64,000 nt of DNA from an uncultured Flavobacteriaceae bacterium (GTDB taxonomy: Bacteria > Bacteroidota > Bacteroidia > Flavobacteriales > Flavobacteriaceae): contig CANLRK010000001.1 of assembly GCA_947493535.1 (NCBI GenBank), forward strand, positions 522,879-586,878. Direction: 5' to 3'. The notes under the pieces were generated by a model. That model was not told where the DNA came from. It made no database searches and saw nothing but the letters and a program-made list of their open reading frames with translations. This document shows, piece by piece, positions 43,033-51,469 of the stretch; position 1 is the stretch's first letter; every line of letters starts with the position of its first letter. Made by a program: the position numbers and the translations under genes.

Positions 43033-43710
43033 TTACTCGTATTCTTCTTTTAAAATAGCAATATCCGTAAGTAAGCGTTCAATATCCTCATCATCAGTAC
43101 CATCATACATACCGCGTATACGACGCTGTTTATCTACCAAAACAAAGTTTTCAGTATGCACAATACCATAAGCATCATCTTTAGTAGGGTCGTATTTAGC
43201 AACTAAGTATGATTTTCGAGCCAGGTTGTAAATATCCTTTTTGCTACCCGTAACCAAATTCCATTTTTCAGCAATAACGCCTTTTTCTTTCGCATAGCGC
43301 TTTAATTGCGCCACGGTATCAATTTCAGGGGTTACGGTATGAGAAAGCAGCATAACATCTTTATCTAAAAGTATTGCTTGTTGCACTTTTTTCATATTAC
43401 TTGTCATAATAGGACAAATAGTTCCACAGGTGGTAAAGAAAAAATCGGCCACATATATCTTGTTGGCATAATCTTGTTGGGTAATGGTTTTTCCATTTTG
43501 ATTAGTTAATGAAAAATCGGAAATATGATGCTGTTTTTTAATATGCACAACAGTACTATCTACTAGTTCCTGATTTACATTTTTACCAGGTGCGAAAATA
43601 GGTAAACGCTTAACAGGTTTTAAGGCGTAGTAAAAAAGTGATAAGATAATTGCAGAAAGGAATAGGAAAAATTTAGCGAACTTTTTGTAAACTTTAAAAA
43701 ACTCAAGCAT
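43033..43710 (-). CDS. SCO family protein (SCO1/SenC/PrrC)
   Basis: 225 residues. N-terminal membrane anchor (about 15-30), then a thioredoxin-fold domain. Copper-binding Cys95 and Cys99 in TTCGTICP and His185 in IVHTENF: the complete SCO site. Acts in assembly of the CuA centre of cytochrome c oxidase or as a copper-dependent thiol reductase. Two acidic glutamates near the C-terminus (EEYE) are part of the variable tail. Confidence 0.94.
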   Translation of the reverse strand: MLEFFKVYKKFAKFFLFLSAIILSLFYYALKPVKRLPIFAPGKNVNQELVDSTVVHIKKQHHISDFSLTNQNGKTITQQDYANKIYVADFFFTTCGTICPIMTSNMKKVQQAILLDKDVMLLSHTVTPEIDTVAQLKRYAKEKGVIAEKWNLVTGSKKDIYNLARKSYLVAKYDPTKDDAYGIVHTENFVLVDKQRRIRGMYDGTDDEDIERLLTDIAILKEEYE

Positions 43711-43730
43711 AACGTACTATTTTAGTAGTG

Positions 43731-43738
43731 CAAAGATA
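43731..43738 (-). promoter_or_regulatory. Candidate -7 box for the SCO gene
   Basis: Minus strand TATCTTTG, 20 nt before the start codon. Confidence 0.5.
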
Positions 43739-43884
43739 AGAAAGCATTTGTTGTTAGTAGTAATTTTTAATCTATTTTGAAATGTAAAGAGTCACTTGTT
43801 TTTCAAAAACTTAAACTCTTCTTAATAGCTGTTTTTAATTCGGCTAAAAAACCTATTTTAGCGCACAAAATTTAATTAATTCAC

Positions 43885-45240
43885 ATGACGATTGCAGAAA
43901 TAGGAATAATGGTAGTTCAGTTTTTACTGAGTTTATCTTTTTTAATCATCTTACATGAATGGGGACACTATTACCCAGCTAAATTATTTAAAATAAAAGT
44001 AGAAAAGTTTTACTTGTTTTTTGATGCTTTTGGAAAGTCATTATTTAAAAAGAGAGTAGGGGAAACAGTATACGGAATAGGGTGGCTACCTTTAGGAGGG
44101 TATGTAAAAATTGCCGGGATGATTGATGAAAGTATGGATAAAGAGCAAATGGCTGAAGAAGCTAAACCATGGGAATTCCGATCAAAACCAGCATGGCAAC
44201 GCTTAATAGTTATGTTAGGCGGGGTTACCGTAAATTTTGTGTTAGCATACCTGATTTTTGTATTTGTATCTTTTGTATATGGCGATAAATTTTTGGCGAA
44301 TGATGAGGTAAAAGATGGTATTGTAGTTCCTGAATTTGTTGAAGAACAAATAGGCTTACAAACGGGAGATAAAATAGTAAGTATAGATGGCGAAAAACCA
44401 GTGAACTTCAGTGATGTGCGTTCCAATTTATTATTTGGTAACGAAATTGTTGTTAATAGAAACAATGAATTAAAAACCTTACAAATACCTGAAGACTTTT
44501 TAGGTAACTTAGTAGATTCTGATGCAAAAAGTTTAATAAGTATCCCTACGCCAATAGTAGTTGCTAAAATTTCAGATTCGTCACATAACAAGACTTCAGG
44601 CTTAAAAAAGAGAGATATAATTACAGCAATAAACGGGATAAAAGTTAATACAGGAAATATATCATCGGTATTAGAAAGCAATGCAACAAAACCAGTTACG
44701 CTTAGTTTAATGAATTTAAAAAAGGAAACAAGAGAAGTTTCTGCAACAATTAATGAGCAAGGAAAACTAGGTATTGTATTTACTACCTTAGGTCCAGATG
44801 ATATGGATCGATTAGGAATTTATAAGTTATCTGTAAAAAACTACTCGTTTTTAGAATCTTTTGGGGCAGGTGGCGAAAAATTTATCGGAAAATTTAAATT
44901 GATGATAAAAAATATCAAAGCCATAGGTAATCCTAAAACAGGAGCGTATAAGGGTGTTGGTAGTTTTGTGTCTATCGCTAAAATATTTCCAACAACATGG
45001 GATTGGAAGTTCTTTTGGAATATCACAGCATTTTTATCTATTATGCTAGGAGTTTTAAATTTATTACCAATACCAGCACTAGACGGTGGGCATGCGGTAT
45101 TTGTATTGTATGAAATGATAACTGGGCGTAAGCCAGGCGATAAGTTTTTAGAATATGCCCAAATGGTAGGTTTCGTGTTAATGATGGCACTTTTCGTATA
45201 TGCATTTGGTAATGATATATACCGTCACTTTATAAAGTGA
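43885..45240 (+). CDS. rseP: Site-2 protease RseP
   Basis: 451 residues. Membrane metalloprotease that cuts anti-sigma factors or signal peptides within the membrane. Zinc motif HEWGH (24-28) in the first helix, two PDZ domains in the middle (about 130-215 and 225-300), and LLPIPALDGGHAVF near residue 392 with the third ligand Asp. Single gene; the tRNA-Asn pair follows with its own promoter. Confidence 0.95.
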   Translation: MTIAEIGIMVVQFLLSLSFLIILHEWGHYYPAKLFKIKVEKFYLFFDAFGKSLFKKRVGETVYGIGWLPLGGYVKIAGMIDESMDKEQMAEEAKPWEFRSKPAWQRLIVMLGGVTVNFVLAYLIFVFVSFVYGDKFLANDEVKDGIVVPEFVEEQIGLQTGDKIVSIDGEKPVNFSDVRSNLLFGNEIVVNRNNELKTLQIPEDFLGNLVDSDAKSLISIPTPIVVAKISDSSHNKTSGLKKRDIITAINGIKVNTGNISSVLESNATKPVTLSLMNLKKETREVSATINEQGKLGIVFTTLGPDDMDRLGIYKLSVKNYSFLESFGAGGEKFIGKFKLMIKNIKAIGNPKTGAYKGVGSFVSIAKIFPTTWDWKFFWNITAFLSIMLGVLNLLPIPALDGGHAVFVLYEMITGRKPGDKFLEYAQMVGFVLMMALFVYAFGNDIYRHFIK

Positions 45241-45259
45241 TAAAAAAAATTATTTTTGT

Positions 45260-45291
45260 GTTGCAACAAATATAAATTAAGCATATATTTG
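45260..45291 (+). promoter_or_regulatory. Promoter for the two tRNA-Asn genes
   Basis: GTTG (one mismatch to TTTG) at 45260-45263, 20-bp spacer, TATATTTG at 45284-45291. The first tRNA starts 23 nt further. Confidence 0.65.
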
Positions 45292-45314
45292 CACCCGCTT
45301 ATATACAGCAACAC

Positions 45315-45388
45315 TCCTCCTTAGCTCAGTTGGTTAGAGCATCTGACTGTTAATCAGAGGGTCCTTGGTTCGAGCCCAAGAGGGGGAG
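45315..45388 (+). tRNA. tRNA-Asn (GTT), copy 1
   Basis: 74-nt cloverleaf: acceptor TCCTCCT / AGGGGGA, D arm GCTC/GAGC, anticodon loop CTGTTAA (anticodon GTT), T arm CTTGG-TTCGAGC-CCAAG, discriminator G. CCA is not encoded. Confidence 0.97.
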
Positions 45389-45455
45389 CAAAATAAGCAA
45401 AGGCAACGTAGCAGCCGATAATTGCTACATTACATATACAGTTCTATAAGAACAT

Positions 45456-45529
45456 TCCTCCTTAGCTCAGTTGGTTAGAGCATCTGACTGTTAATCAGAG
45501 GGTCCTTGGTTCGAGCCCAAGAGGGGGAG
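45456..45529 (+). tRNA. tRNA-Asn (GTT), copy 2
   Basis: Identical to the first copy over all 74 bases; start-to-start distance 141 bp. The 67-bp spacer has no TAnnTTTG box, so both are probably made from one precursor. Confidence 0.97.
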
Positions 45530-45540
45530 CAAGAGTAGAC

Positions 45541-45570
45541 AAGCCATCATTTTTGATGGCTTTCTTGTTT
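45541..45570 (+). terminator. Terminator after the tRNA-Asn pair
   Basis: AAGCCATCA / TGATGGCTT stem with a T4 loop followed by a T-rich tract. Confidence 0.85.
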
Positions 45571-45711
45571 TTAAATATTAAAAAAGTGTGATTTTAGAAA
45601 ATAAAGAATCATTATAACTTTAAATATTTTTTCACGAATCTTACTTTCTTTTTTTAGCTGTATTATCAAAGCTGCAATTGGTAAACCTATAACTAGAAGT
45701 ATTATAATCAT
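45571..45711 (-). CDS. Small membrane protein (46 aa), putative
   Basis: Short reading frame on the minus strand: one hydrophobic helix (IIILLVIGLPIAALIIQL), a basic stretch KKESKIREK, and a second hydrophobic stretch. The regular helix-basic-helix pattern suggests a real gene, and a CATCTTTG box (one mismatch to TAnnTTTG) lies about 20 nt upstream. It follows the small membrane protein gene 45759-45974 on the same strand. No homology can be checked here. Confidence 0.45.
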   Translation of the reverse strand: MIIILLVIGLPIAALIIQLKKESKIREKIFKVIMILYFLKSHFFNI

Positions 45712-45758
45712 AGTTTGTATATATTAATAATGCAAAGATGTTTTTTTGTATAAAAAAG

Positions 45759-45974
45759 CTATTTTTCAAGTAGTTTTACAATCAAAAGCCTAATTAAAAG
45801 TAAATAAGGAAAACCGTGAAAAAAAGTATCAAACCAATCTATAAGTTGCATGCCATGTGCGCCACCAACAATCCAACGAATTTTACCCAATAAATGTGGT
45901 TCAGGAGAAAAAGGCGCCAACCCTAAAGTTAAACATAGGAGAATTATGAACTTCCAATCGTTAATTATTTTCAT
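45759..45974 (-). CDS. Conserved small membrane protein
   Basis: 71 residues from MKIINDWKFIILLCLTLGLAPFSP; the longer in-frame extension reads through an intergenic repeat and is rejected. Two hydrophobic helices flank the segment EPHLLGKIRWIVGGAHGMQLIDWFD. This small family is common in Flavobacteriia and is sometimes called RND transporter without support. The start codon is 4 nt after a TATATTCG promoter-like box. Confidence 0.8.
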   Translation of the reverse strand: MKIINDWKFIILLCLTLGLAPFSPEPHLLGKIRWIVGGAHGMQLIDWFDTFFHGFPYLLLIRLLIVKLLEK

Positions 45975-46097
45975 ACACCGAATATACAAAATCTCCAGCT
46001 TATAGGACTTCTTCCATCTCTTAAGCCATAAAAGAGAGGGGATGGTGTGACGGGATGGGCGCTTTATACAAACAGCCCACGTTTTTAGGGTGAAAAA
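45975..46097 (-). repeat. Dispersed intergenic repeat, copy 1, with promoter box
   Basis: Begins with the box TATATTCG on the minus strand (45979-45986), 4 nt before the gene start. Shared elements: TTAAGCC, AGAGAGGGGATGG, and AACAGCCCAC followed by GGGTG. Confidence 0.6.
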
Positions 46098-46177
46098 TAC
46101 TATTTTGACATTTCTTTTGCATTTGTTTGACATATTTAACCATGTTTCAAATTAGTTTTACCGAAAAATTAAATTCA

Positions 46178-47140
46178 ATGAAAACAAAAATTATAGCTTT
46201 TATTTCTATGGTGTACATTTTGGGTTTTGTTTTGTCGTGTAAAGCTCAAAATGAAATACATAAGAATGATGAGTCATATTCACCTAGTAGTATTACGCGA
46301 ACAATAAAACAAGATAGACAAGGAAACATATGGTTTGCATCATGGGAAGGTATTATTAAATACGATGGAAATTCCTTTACTAATATTACAAGTGATGTTA
46401 GCTTGAGTCGTTTTTTTTCTGTTTTAGAAGATAGAAAAGGAAACTTTTGGTTCGGTTCTATTGGAGCTGGAGTTTACTACTACAATGGTAAAACCTTTCG
46501 TAATTATACCACAAAAGATGGACTAGCTAATAATAGGGTTACTTATATTTATGAAGATAAAAAAGGTGATATTTGGTTTGGTACAGAGGGAGGCGCAAGT
46601 TGTTATAATGGTAAAACCTTTCGGAATTATACCACTAAAGATGGATTGCCTAACAATGATGTTAATTCTATCATAGAGGATAAAACTGGAAAACTTTGGT
46701 TTGGCACAAGGGGAGAAGCCTGCTTTTACAATGGAAAGAAGTTTGTTAAAATAAGGAATAAAAATGGCACACCTTTTACAAATGTGCGTTCAATAATAGA
46801 AGATAAAAAAGGGAACATATGGTTTGGAGGAAATGATGGACTCTGGTGTTTAGATGGCACGTCATTTACTAATTTCACAACAAAGTTTGTTGGTAACGTT
46901 TATGAAGATCAAAAAGGTAATATTTGGACTAGTTCTGAAAGTACTAGTGCAAAAGGATGGGCTCTATCTCGTTATGAAGAAAGTTCCTTGAATAAAGGAG
47001 AGGCAATAGTAACTGAATTGAAAACAATAGACGGTATGTTCTTTGGGATTTTAGAAGATAACAACGGACACATTTGGGTTGGTAGTTTAAACGGTGTGTA
47101 TTGTTATAATGGAGAAGCTTTTAAAAAGATGAATAGATAA
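46178..47140 (+). CDS. Lipoprotein with two-component-regulator-type propeller repeats
   Basis: 320 residues from MKTKIIAFISMVYILGF; the 17-codon upstream extension is unlikely. Lipobox ending near Cys21 (VLSCKAQ). Contains about seven Reg_prop-type repeats of 40 residues with the pattern GNIWFGS...YNGKTFRNYTTKDGL, together predicted to form a beta-propeller. Full-length regulators of this type carry further Y_Y_Y, kinase and DNA-binding domains; here none follow, so the protein is a stand-alone surface or periplasmic sensor or binding protein. Confidence 0.88.
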   Translation: MKTKIIAFISMVYILGFVLSCKAQNEIHKNDESYSPSSITRTIKQDRQGNIWFASWEGIIKYDGNSFTNITSDVSLSRFFSVLEDRKGNFWFGSIGAGVYYYNGKTFRNYTTKDGLANNRVTYIYEDKKGDIWFGTEGGASCYNGKTFRNYTTKDGLPNNDVNSIIEDKTGKLWFGTRGEACFYNGKKFVKIRNKNGTPFTNVRSIIEDKKGNIWFGGNDGLWCLDGTSFTNFTTKFVGNVYEDQKGNIWTSSESTSAKGWALSRYEESSLNKGEAIVTELKTIDGMFFGILEDNNGHIWVGSLNGVYCYNGEAFKKMNR

Positions 47141-47192
47141 TAAGCGTAATCGCCACACCACTTGAGCACAATAAATAAGGTAAACTTTTCAT
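47121..47192 (-). CDS. Possible 23-codon remnant or small ORF behind a promoter box
   Basis: ATG lies exactly 4 nt after the box TATCTTCG (47197-47204, minus strand), as for the other genes next to repeat copies. It encodes a short hydrophobic peptide beginning MKSLPYLLCSSG and ends inside the 3' end of the propeller gene. Probably the start of a gene lost by rearrangement; a leader peptide is an alternative. Confidence 0.25.
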   Translation of the reverse strand: MKSLPYLLCSSGVAITLIIYSSF

Positions 47193-47326
47193 ACACCGAA
47201 GATACAAAATCTAGAGTTTATAGGACTTTTTTCCATTTGTAGCTTAACAAATGGAGAAGGGATGTTGATGGTGAGGGGCGGGTGATTAATGTAAACAGCA
47301 CACAGGATGAGGGTGAGCTGCTTTGT
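47193..47326 (-). repeat. Dispersed intergenic repeat, copy 2
   Basis: Shares with copy 1 the first 20 bases almost exactly (CACCGAAGATACAAAATCT, one difference), TATAGGACTT, TGAGGGGCGGG, AAACAGC and GGGTGAGCTGC. Confidence 0.6.
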
Positions 47327-47327
47327 T

Positions 47328-47576
47328 TTATTTGTTTAGTATTGATACTCCTTTAATAAAGTCTTTAATGTCTATTTTATATTTTTTTGCCCATTTTTTA
47401 TACTCTTTTACATCTGAAAATTGATATTCTTTTTTTGATGTTTTTATTGATTTTAAGTATACCTTAAGTTTATACCTTTTGTTAAGAAGACCAATGTTTA
47501 TTGAGTGTATTGTGTCTTGATTAATAATAACATTTTTTAATTTCCTGCCCCTCTTTATTAAAAATTCTGGCTTCAA
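47328..47576 (-). CDS. Short hypothetical ORF behind a broken DUF3857 gene
   Basis: Up to 82 codons, very Lys/Ile-rich (SIKTSKKEYQFSDVKEYKKWAKKYKID). Its first 20 codons overlap, in a different frame, the end of the DUF3857 remnant, so its true start is later or absent. A frameshift in an A run near 47535 could join the two frames, but the joined sequence does not look like the next part of a DUF3857 domain. Either a small unknown gene or part of the remnant. Confidence 0.35.
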   Translation of the reverse strand: MKPEFLIKRGRKLKNVIINQDTIHSINIGLLNKRYKLKVYLKSIKTSKKEYQFSDVKEYKKWAKKYKIDIKDFIKGVSILNK

Positions 47577-47851
47577 GTTTTTTTATATCTACGGTATTAT
47601 CGTAAAACAAACTTGCTTTAATACTTTTTGCTCCAAATTTATTTAATACAGTAACAATACGTTTCTGCTTAATCAGCATTTTATTATAAGTTTTTTATTT
47701 CAATAGTTACATTATTCAGCCTTATAATTGAATTAGCATTTGTTAGTAATTCTGGAGACAAAATTAAACTTTGATAATTATTGTTTTGAGAATAAGTACT
47801 CATTGATATTAAAACGGGATAAACTCTTATTACAGTTTTTAACCCCATCAT
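47521..47851 (-). pseudogene. Frameshifted N-terminal remnant of a second DUF3857 protein
   Basis: Two short frames on the minus strand. The first (47684-47851, 55 codons) starts MMGLKTVIRVYPVLISMSTYSQ and ends PELLTNANSIIRLNNVTIEIK. The second, shifted by one base (47521-47679, 52 codons), continues MLIKQKRIVTVLNKFG through LEARIFNKEGQEIKK. Together they match the expected start of a flavobacterial DUF3857/transglutaminase protein (signal peptide, then N-terminal strands), but then stop. It begins 1 nt after the intact DUF3857 gene, so it is the decayed second member of a tandem pair. Confidence 0.7.
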
Positions 47852-47852
47852 T

Positions 47853-49808
47853 TTAAGCTTTTTTCTTTTTTAAAACAATTAATGAGTTACTCTGGATATC
47901 TATAATAGTACTCATATATTTTTTTAAAGATGCATAATAGGCTGAGTTATATATTGCGTCTTTAAAATCAAATTTAAAATATAAGTTTATCGTATTATTT
48001 TCCTTTAGGCTTTTTAAAGTAATTTGACCCTTATTATTTGGTAAACGAAACAATAACTCTTTAGGGTAATCTACTATCTCAAATTCATCATCTATATTCA
48101 ATTTAAAAGAATATAAGTAAGCATCTTTGTATCCAAAATCAATAGGATAAGTTCTTTCTTGCAATTTAAAAGGGTTAGTTTTAAAGAATTGAAATATAAA
48201 TGGGTTTATATATAGGTTGTCTCCAACTAATTGTGATGTTAGTTTAATATCAAATAATTCTTCGAATAAATAACTGTTTTTCTTTTTAATTTCAGCCTTA
48301 TAGTTTGTTATTTCAATATCTGGAGAATTGTCTTTATAAGATTTTAAATGTTTGTCAGGATTAGCATAGTAACTATTTTTAATTGGTAAAGCGTGATAAC
48401 CAGTTGTTTTATATTTTACATTTCCATGGACTACTAAACTATCTGTTAAATTTAAGCTAACATTATATTGCTTTATTGACGCATCTTTTATCTGAATAGG
48501 AATCCATTCACTCCCTTTTTTAAAATCCAATAAACGACCATATTGATTTAAGCACCTAAAAGGAATTTGACCAAAATCTAAATATTTATTAGTTGCATCA
48601 AGAAAATATTGCTTCCCGTCAATTATTGCTTGAATTATTATATAATTAAAATCTGAAATTACTGGATATATTTTAGTAGGTAAACCATTATTTCTTGTAG
48701 AAAGAAGTATCGGAGTAACATTGATATCTTGCTCGCTTAACAGATTATATAATAACAAATTAATTTCTGAGACATTTCCTAATTTGGTTTTTATTAAATC
48801 TTTAACTGAGACATCTTTAAAAATACTATATTTTTCATTCCACATATAGTTTTGTTGTACATACTCAAAAATAGATTTTGATTTTACTAATTTATCATTT
48901 TCTAATATGATATCATTATTTAATAGTCCTTTAACAAGTCCTTTTTTCTTCATTTGTTTTCCAATACTTTGGTCAAGTTTGAGTTCCTTATCTGTAGTAT
49001 CCCATGTTTTAGTAATATTATTAGTTGTACCGTCAAAACCCTGAACAACCTTTAGTTCATACTCAATACGAGAAAGATAATTATCTCGTGTTGTCATAAA
49101 GCTTTCATCTATAAATGCAGGGATATTTTTCATCACATATACAGTTTCTGTACAATCAGCACTTGTGCCATTACCACCATCTACACAATACTTTTTAATC
49201 TTTTGTTCGTTCTTATCTAATTTTAGTTCTCCAACCAGTTTAATACTATATTCATAGTTAGCTGGAATACTTGTTTGATATTCACTATATAATTTAGGTA
49301 TTTCACCTTGAAACCTCCAAGGTTTATATTTATAAATAAAAGGAGATGTGATTTTATAGCTGTATGTTATAACTGAACCAGCTTTTATATTAGGCATTGA
49401 AAATTTAACTAAAGTATAGTTGTCATTATAGACCTCCTTAAATATTTGACTCTTATCTAGTTTAGTATTTGTTATTTTACCATTTTCAATATTATAAGTT
49501 GTAGCTATTATATTGTCTATAGTTTCTTTACTTCTTCCATCATTATATAAATAAACAGTAATGTTAGCTTTATCAAAAGCTTCTCTATTTAAAATTTTTA
49601 ACTTTTGTTTAAATTCAAAAATCAAATCAAACTTTCTGTCCTCTATATGGCTTTTACCAAATTCATATAAAACTAGAGCATTAGCTAATGAATCATTTTC
49701 ATATTTAGTTAATGTTAAATCTGAATTAGAAACTGTATAACTATTTTGAGCTTTAATACTTATTGAAAATAAAATCAATAAATATAATATTGCGTATTTA
49801 ATGTTCAT
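47853..49808 (-). CDS. DUF3857 and transglutaminase-like domain protein
   Basis: 651 residues. Signal peptide (MNIKYAILYLLILFSISIKAQ), a DUF3857 domain (about 55-230), a transglutaminase-like core (about 290-410) and a C-terminal beta domain (about 480-640). In this copy the catalytic Cys of the core is not obvious; the segment KTKLGNVSEINLLLYNLL has Asn-Val-Ser where active proteins have Gly-x-Cys, so it may be catalytically dead. Function of the family is unknown. The following gene is a broken relative. Confidence 0.88.
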   Translation of the reverse strand: MNIKYAILYLLILFSISIKAQNSYTVSNSDLTLTKYENDSLANALVLYEFGKSHIEDRKFDLIFEFKQKLKILNREAFDKANITVYLYNDGRSKETIDNIIATTYNIENGKITNTKLDKSQIFKEVYNDNYTLVKFSMPNIKAGSVITYSYKITSPFIYKYKPWRFQGEIPKLYSEYQTSIPANYEYSIKLVGELKLDKNEQKIKKYCVDGGNGTSADCTETVYVMKNIPAFIDESFMTTRDNYLSRIEYELKVVQGFDGTTNNITKTWDTTDKELKLDQSIGKQMKKKGLVKGLLNNDIILENDKLVKSKSIFEYVQQNYMWNEKYSIFKDVSVKDLIKTKLGNVSEINLLLYNLLSEQDINVTPILLSTRNNGLPTKIYPVISDFNYIIIQAIIDGKQYFLDATNKYLDFGQIPFRCLNQYGRLLDFKKGSEWIPIQIKDASIKQYNVSLNLTDSLVVHGNVKYKTTGYHALPIKNSYYANPDKHLKSYKDNSPDIEITNYKAEIKKKNSYLFEELFDIKLTSQLVGDNLYINPFIFQFFKTNPFKLQERTYPIDFGYKDAYLYSFKLNIDDEFEIVDYPKELLFRLPNNKGQITLKSLKENNTINLYFKFDFKDAIYNSAYYASLKKYMSTIIDIQSNSLIVLKKKKA

Positions 49809-49824
49809 TAGAATATATTTTTTT

Positions 49825-49832
49825 CAAAGATA
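49825..49832 (-). promoter_or_regulatory. Candidate -7 box for the DUF3857 gene
   Basis: Minus strand TATCTTTG, exact TAnnTTTG, 16 nt before the start codon. Confidence 0.5.
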
Positions 49833-49854
49833 TTAAACCTTGTTCTCTAACTAA

Positions 49855-49952
49855 GTTTATTTTGTAATTTTTTAAGCCACAAAGGAGAGGAAATGAGCTT
49901 TGAGGGGTGGGGTATAAAAGGAACAGCCCACTGGATTAGAATGAGCTGCTTT
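49855..49952 (-). repeat. Dispersed intergenic repeat, copy 3
   Basis: Shared parts: TTTATTTTGTAATTTTTTAA, TAAGCC, GGAGAGG, TGAGGGGTGGGG, GAACAGCCCACT and ATGAGCTGCTTT. This copy lacks the TATATTCG box; its neighbour gene has a separate promoter. Confidence 0.6.
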
Positions 49953-49962
49953 TATTGTTTGG

Positions 49963-50691
49963 TTATCTTTTTCGTTGATTTGTTATTATTTGTTCTGCCC
50001 AAGAAATTTTATCAGAAAAGCTTTCTGTTTCAAATTCAAAATATTTTTGTTCCAATTTATCTAGCGTTTTATCTGATAAAATCCAATCTATTAATTCTTC
50101 AGCATTTTCTTTTTGGTCGTAAAACCCACTTATTTTCTTTCTATTAAAAAGTACAGTTTGTTCGTCTACTATAAATTCGACTAAATGTTTTATTCCAGCT
50201 TTTGATTCTGATTGAATCCAAATATTAAGTAAATCAGTGAAGTTTGGGTAAAAATGAGCAATTGCAGAAAAGTAATCTTTAAATTCCCATTTAGCTTTTT
50301 CGCTATTGTCATTTACAATACTTTCCCAAAGAGCAATCATAAATTCATGAATTACTTTTTGTTCTTCTTCAGCCCAGTTTTGGAATCCAGCAAGGGTAAG
50401 TTTGTCAAATGCAATCCAAATTTCGTAGGGTGTTCTTAATTCTGCTGTAAGTTCAAAAATTCGTGGGATGAAATGTTTATAGTCATTAGCTGTTCCCCAG
50501 GTAGTTATGGCCTTTCCAGTGAAACGAGATAAATCATTTTCATCTAATTTTCTCAATGGTTTTGAAAATAATTCCTTGTTCCAATTATCTAGGTCATCAT
50601 AATTTAGGCTTCCATTCATTGAAGAATTACTATTATACTTTTCAAAAACCTCATACAATTTCTCAATGTTGTTTTTTAATCTCTCAGTCAT
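49963..50691 (-). CDS. Hypothetical protein, helical
   Basis: 242 residues, no signal peptide or membrane segment, mainly predicted alpha helix and rich in Glu, Lys, Trp and Phe (for example GFQNWAEEEQKVIHEFMIALWESI). I do not recognise a family. Similar soluble helical proteins of about this length occur as lone accessory genes in Bacteroidota. No partner gene is nearby. GC content resembles its neighbours. Confidence 0.75.
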   Translation of the reverse strand: MTERLKNNIEKLYEVFEKYNSNSSMNGSLNYDDLDNWNKELFSKPLRKLDENDLSRFTGKAITTWGTANDYKHFIPRIFELTAELRTPYEIWIAFDKLTLAGFQNWAEEEQKVIHEFMIALWESIVNDNSEKAKWEFKDYFSAIAHFYPNFTDLLNIWIQSESKAGIKHLVEFIVDEQTVLFNRKKISGFYDQKENAEELIDWILSDKTLDKLEQKYFEFETESFSDKISWAEQIITNQRKR

Positions 50692-51059
50692 TTTAGATGT
50701 TTTACAGAACGGTCACATATAACCATACAAGTATTTAATGTTTTCGTTTATCAGTTAAGCATTGTAGTAAGGAATTTCTAGTGGATTCAGAAGTAGTCGA
50801 ATTCGTAGTAATAGGGGGTATAGATTATATACTAGTTCTTTTTTATCTAATTCACTACTTTATGTGAATGATTCCAATTCTTATCTTAACTCTTTCACAA
50901 CTTTTTTACTTCTTAAAATTCAATTCACAACCAATATAATAATCTTTTCATCACTCTAAGTTTCGAATCAAAACTTATTCCTAAAGTTTTTGAATCAGAC
51001 CGATTTTTAATTAAATTTAAAAAAAGAAAATATTTTCAGTCATTTCATTTATTTACAAA
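50692..51059. other. Gene-free stretch of 368 bp
   Basis: I see no reading frame above 25 codons with gene-like features, no hairpin terminator and no repeat shared with elsewhere. AT-rich throughout. Confidence 0.5.
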
Positions 51060-51305
51060 TCATTTAGCTATTTGATAAAGATAAATGTACCCTATTGTAA
51101 TTGGCAGTACCAACCATAGTATTTGCCATTTTTTTTTCATCTGTTTACAGAGAATAGATATTATTATTTGCAGTATACCTATTATAATTATTACATAAAA
51201 TAAAAAAGTAGGCCAAGCTTTATCTATATACATTTTAATATTTAGAGATATTCCAATGATTAATAAGAGTAATCCAAAGTATCTAAGAATTAAATTTTTC
51301 TTCAT
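51060..51305 (-). CDS. Small membrane protein, 81 aa
   Basis: Two to three hydrophobic helices (about 8-25, 32-52, 62-78), short loops with MKKKW, no recognised family. Start ATG at 51305 is 4 nt after a TATATTCG box in repeat copy 4. The presence of the promoter box right before the ATG supports it being a real gene. Confidence 0.65.
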   Translation of the reverse strand: MKKNLILRYFGLLLLIIGISLNIKMYIDKAWPTFLFYVIIIIGILQIIISILCKQMKKKWQILWLVLPITIGYIYLYQIAK

Positions 51306-51420
51306 ACCTCGAATATACGATTATATTTTGTAAATTATTTTAAGCCTCCGTTGGAGAGTGGGAGTTGATTGTGAGGGGTGGGAAATAAATAAAAAAGACA
51401 ACCCAACTAAGAACTGCTTT
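51306..51420 (-). repeat. Dispersed intergenic repeat, copy 4, with promoter box
   Basis: CGAATATA (TATATTCG on the minus strand) at 51310-51317; then TTTTGTAA, TTTTAAGCCTC, GTTGGAGAG, TTGTGAGGGGTGGG and ACTGCTTTG. Confidence 0.6.
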
Positions 51421-51469
51421 GTATCTATATACCACCACTAACATAGTATGTGTGTGACTGTGTTTAATG

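Noticed and set aside
44010..44681. 223-codon minus-strand ORF inside rseP
   Set aside because: Lies fully opposite a clear rseP gene with intact motifs; composition is that of a reverse-strand shadow.
45759..46133. Long form of the small membrane protein (124 codons)
   Set aside because: The first 53 codons are translated intergenic repeat; the promoter box 4 nt before the internal ATG supports the 71-residue form.
49893..50147. Plus-strand 84-codon ORF with hydrophobic stretches
   Set aside because: It is the antisense shadow of the helical protein gene at 49963-50691 plus part of an intergenic repeat.
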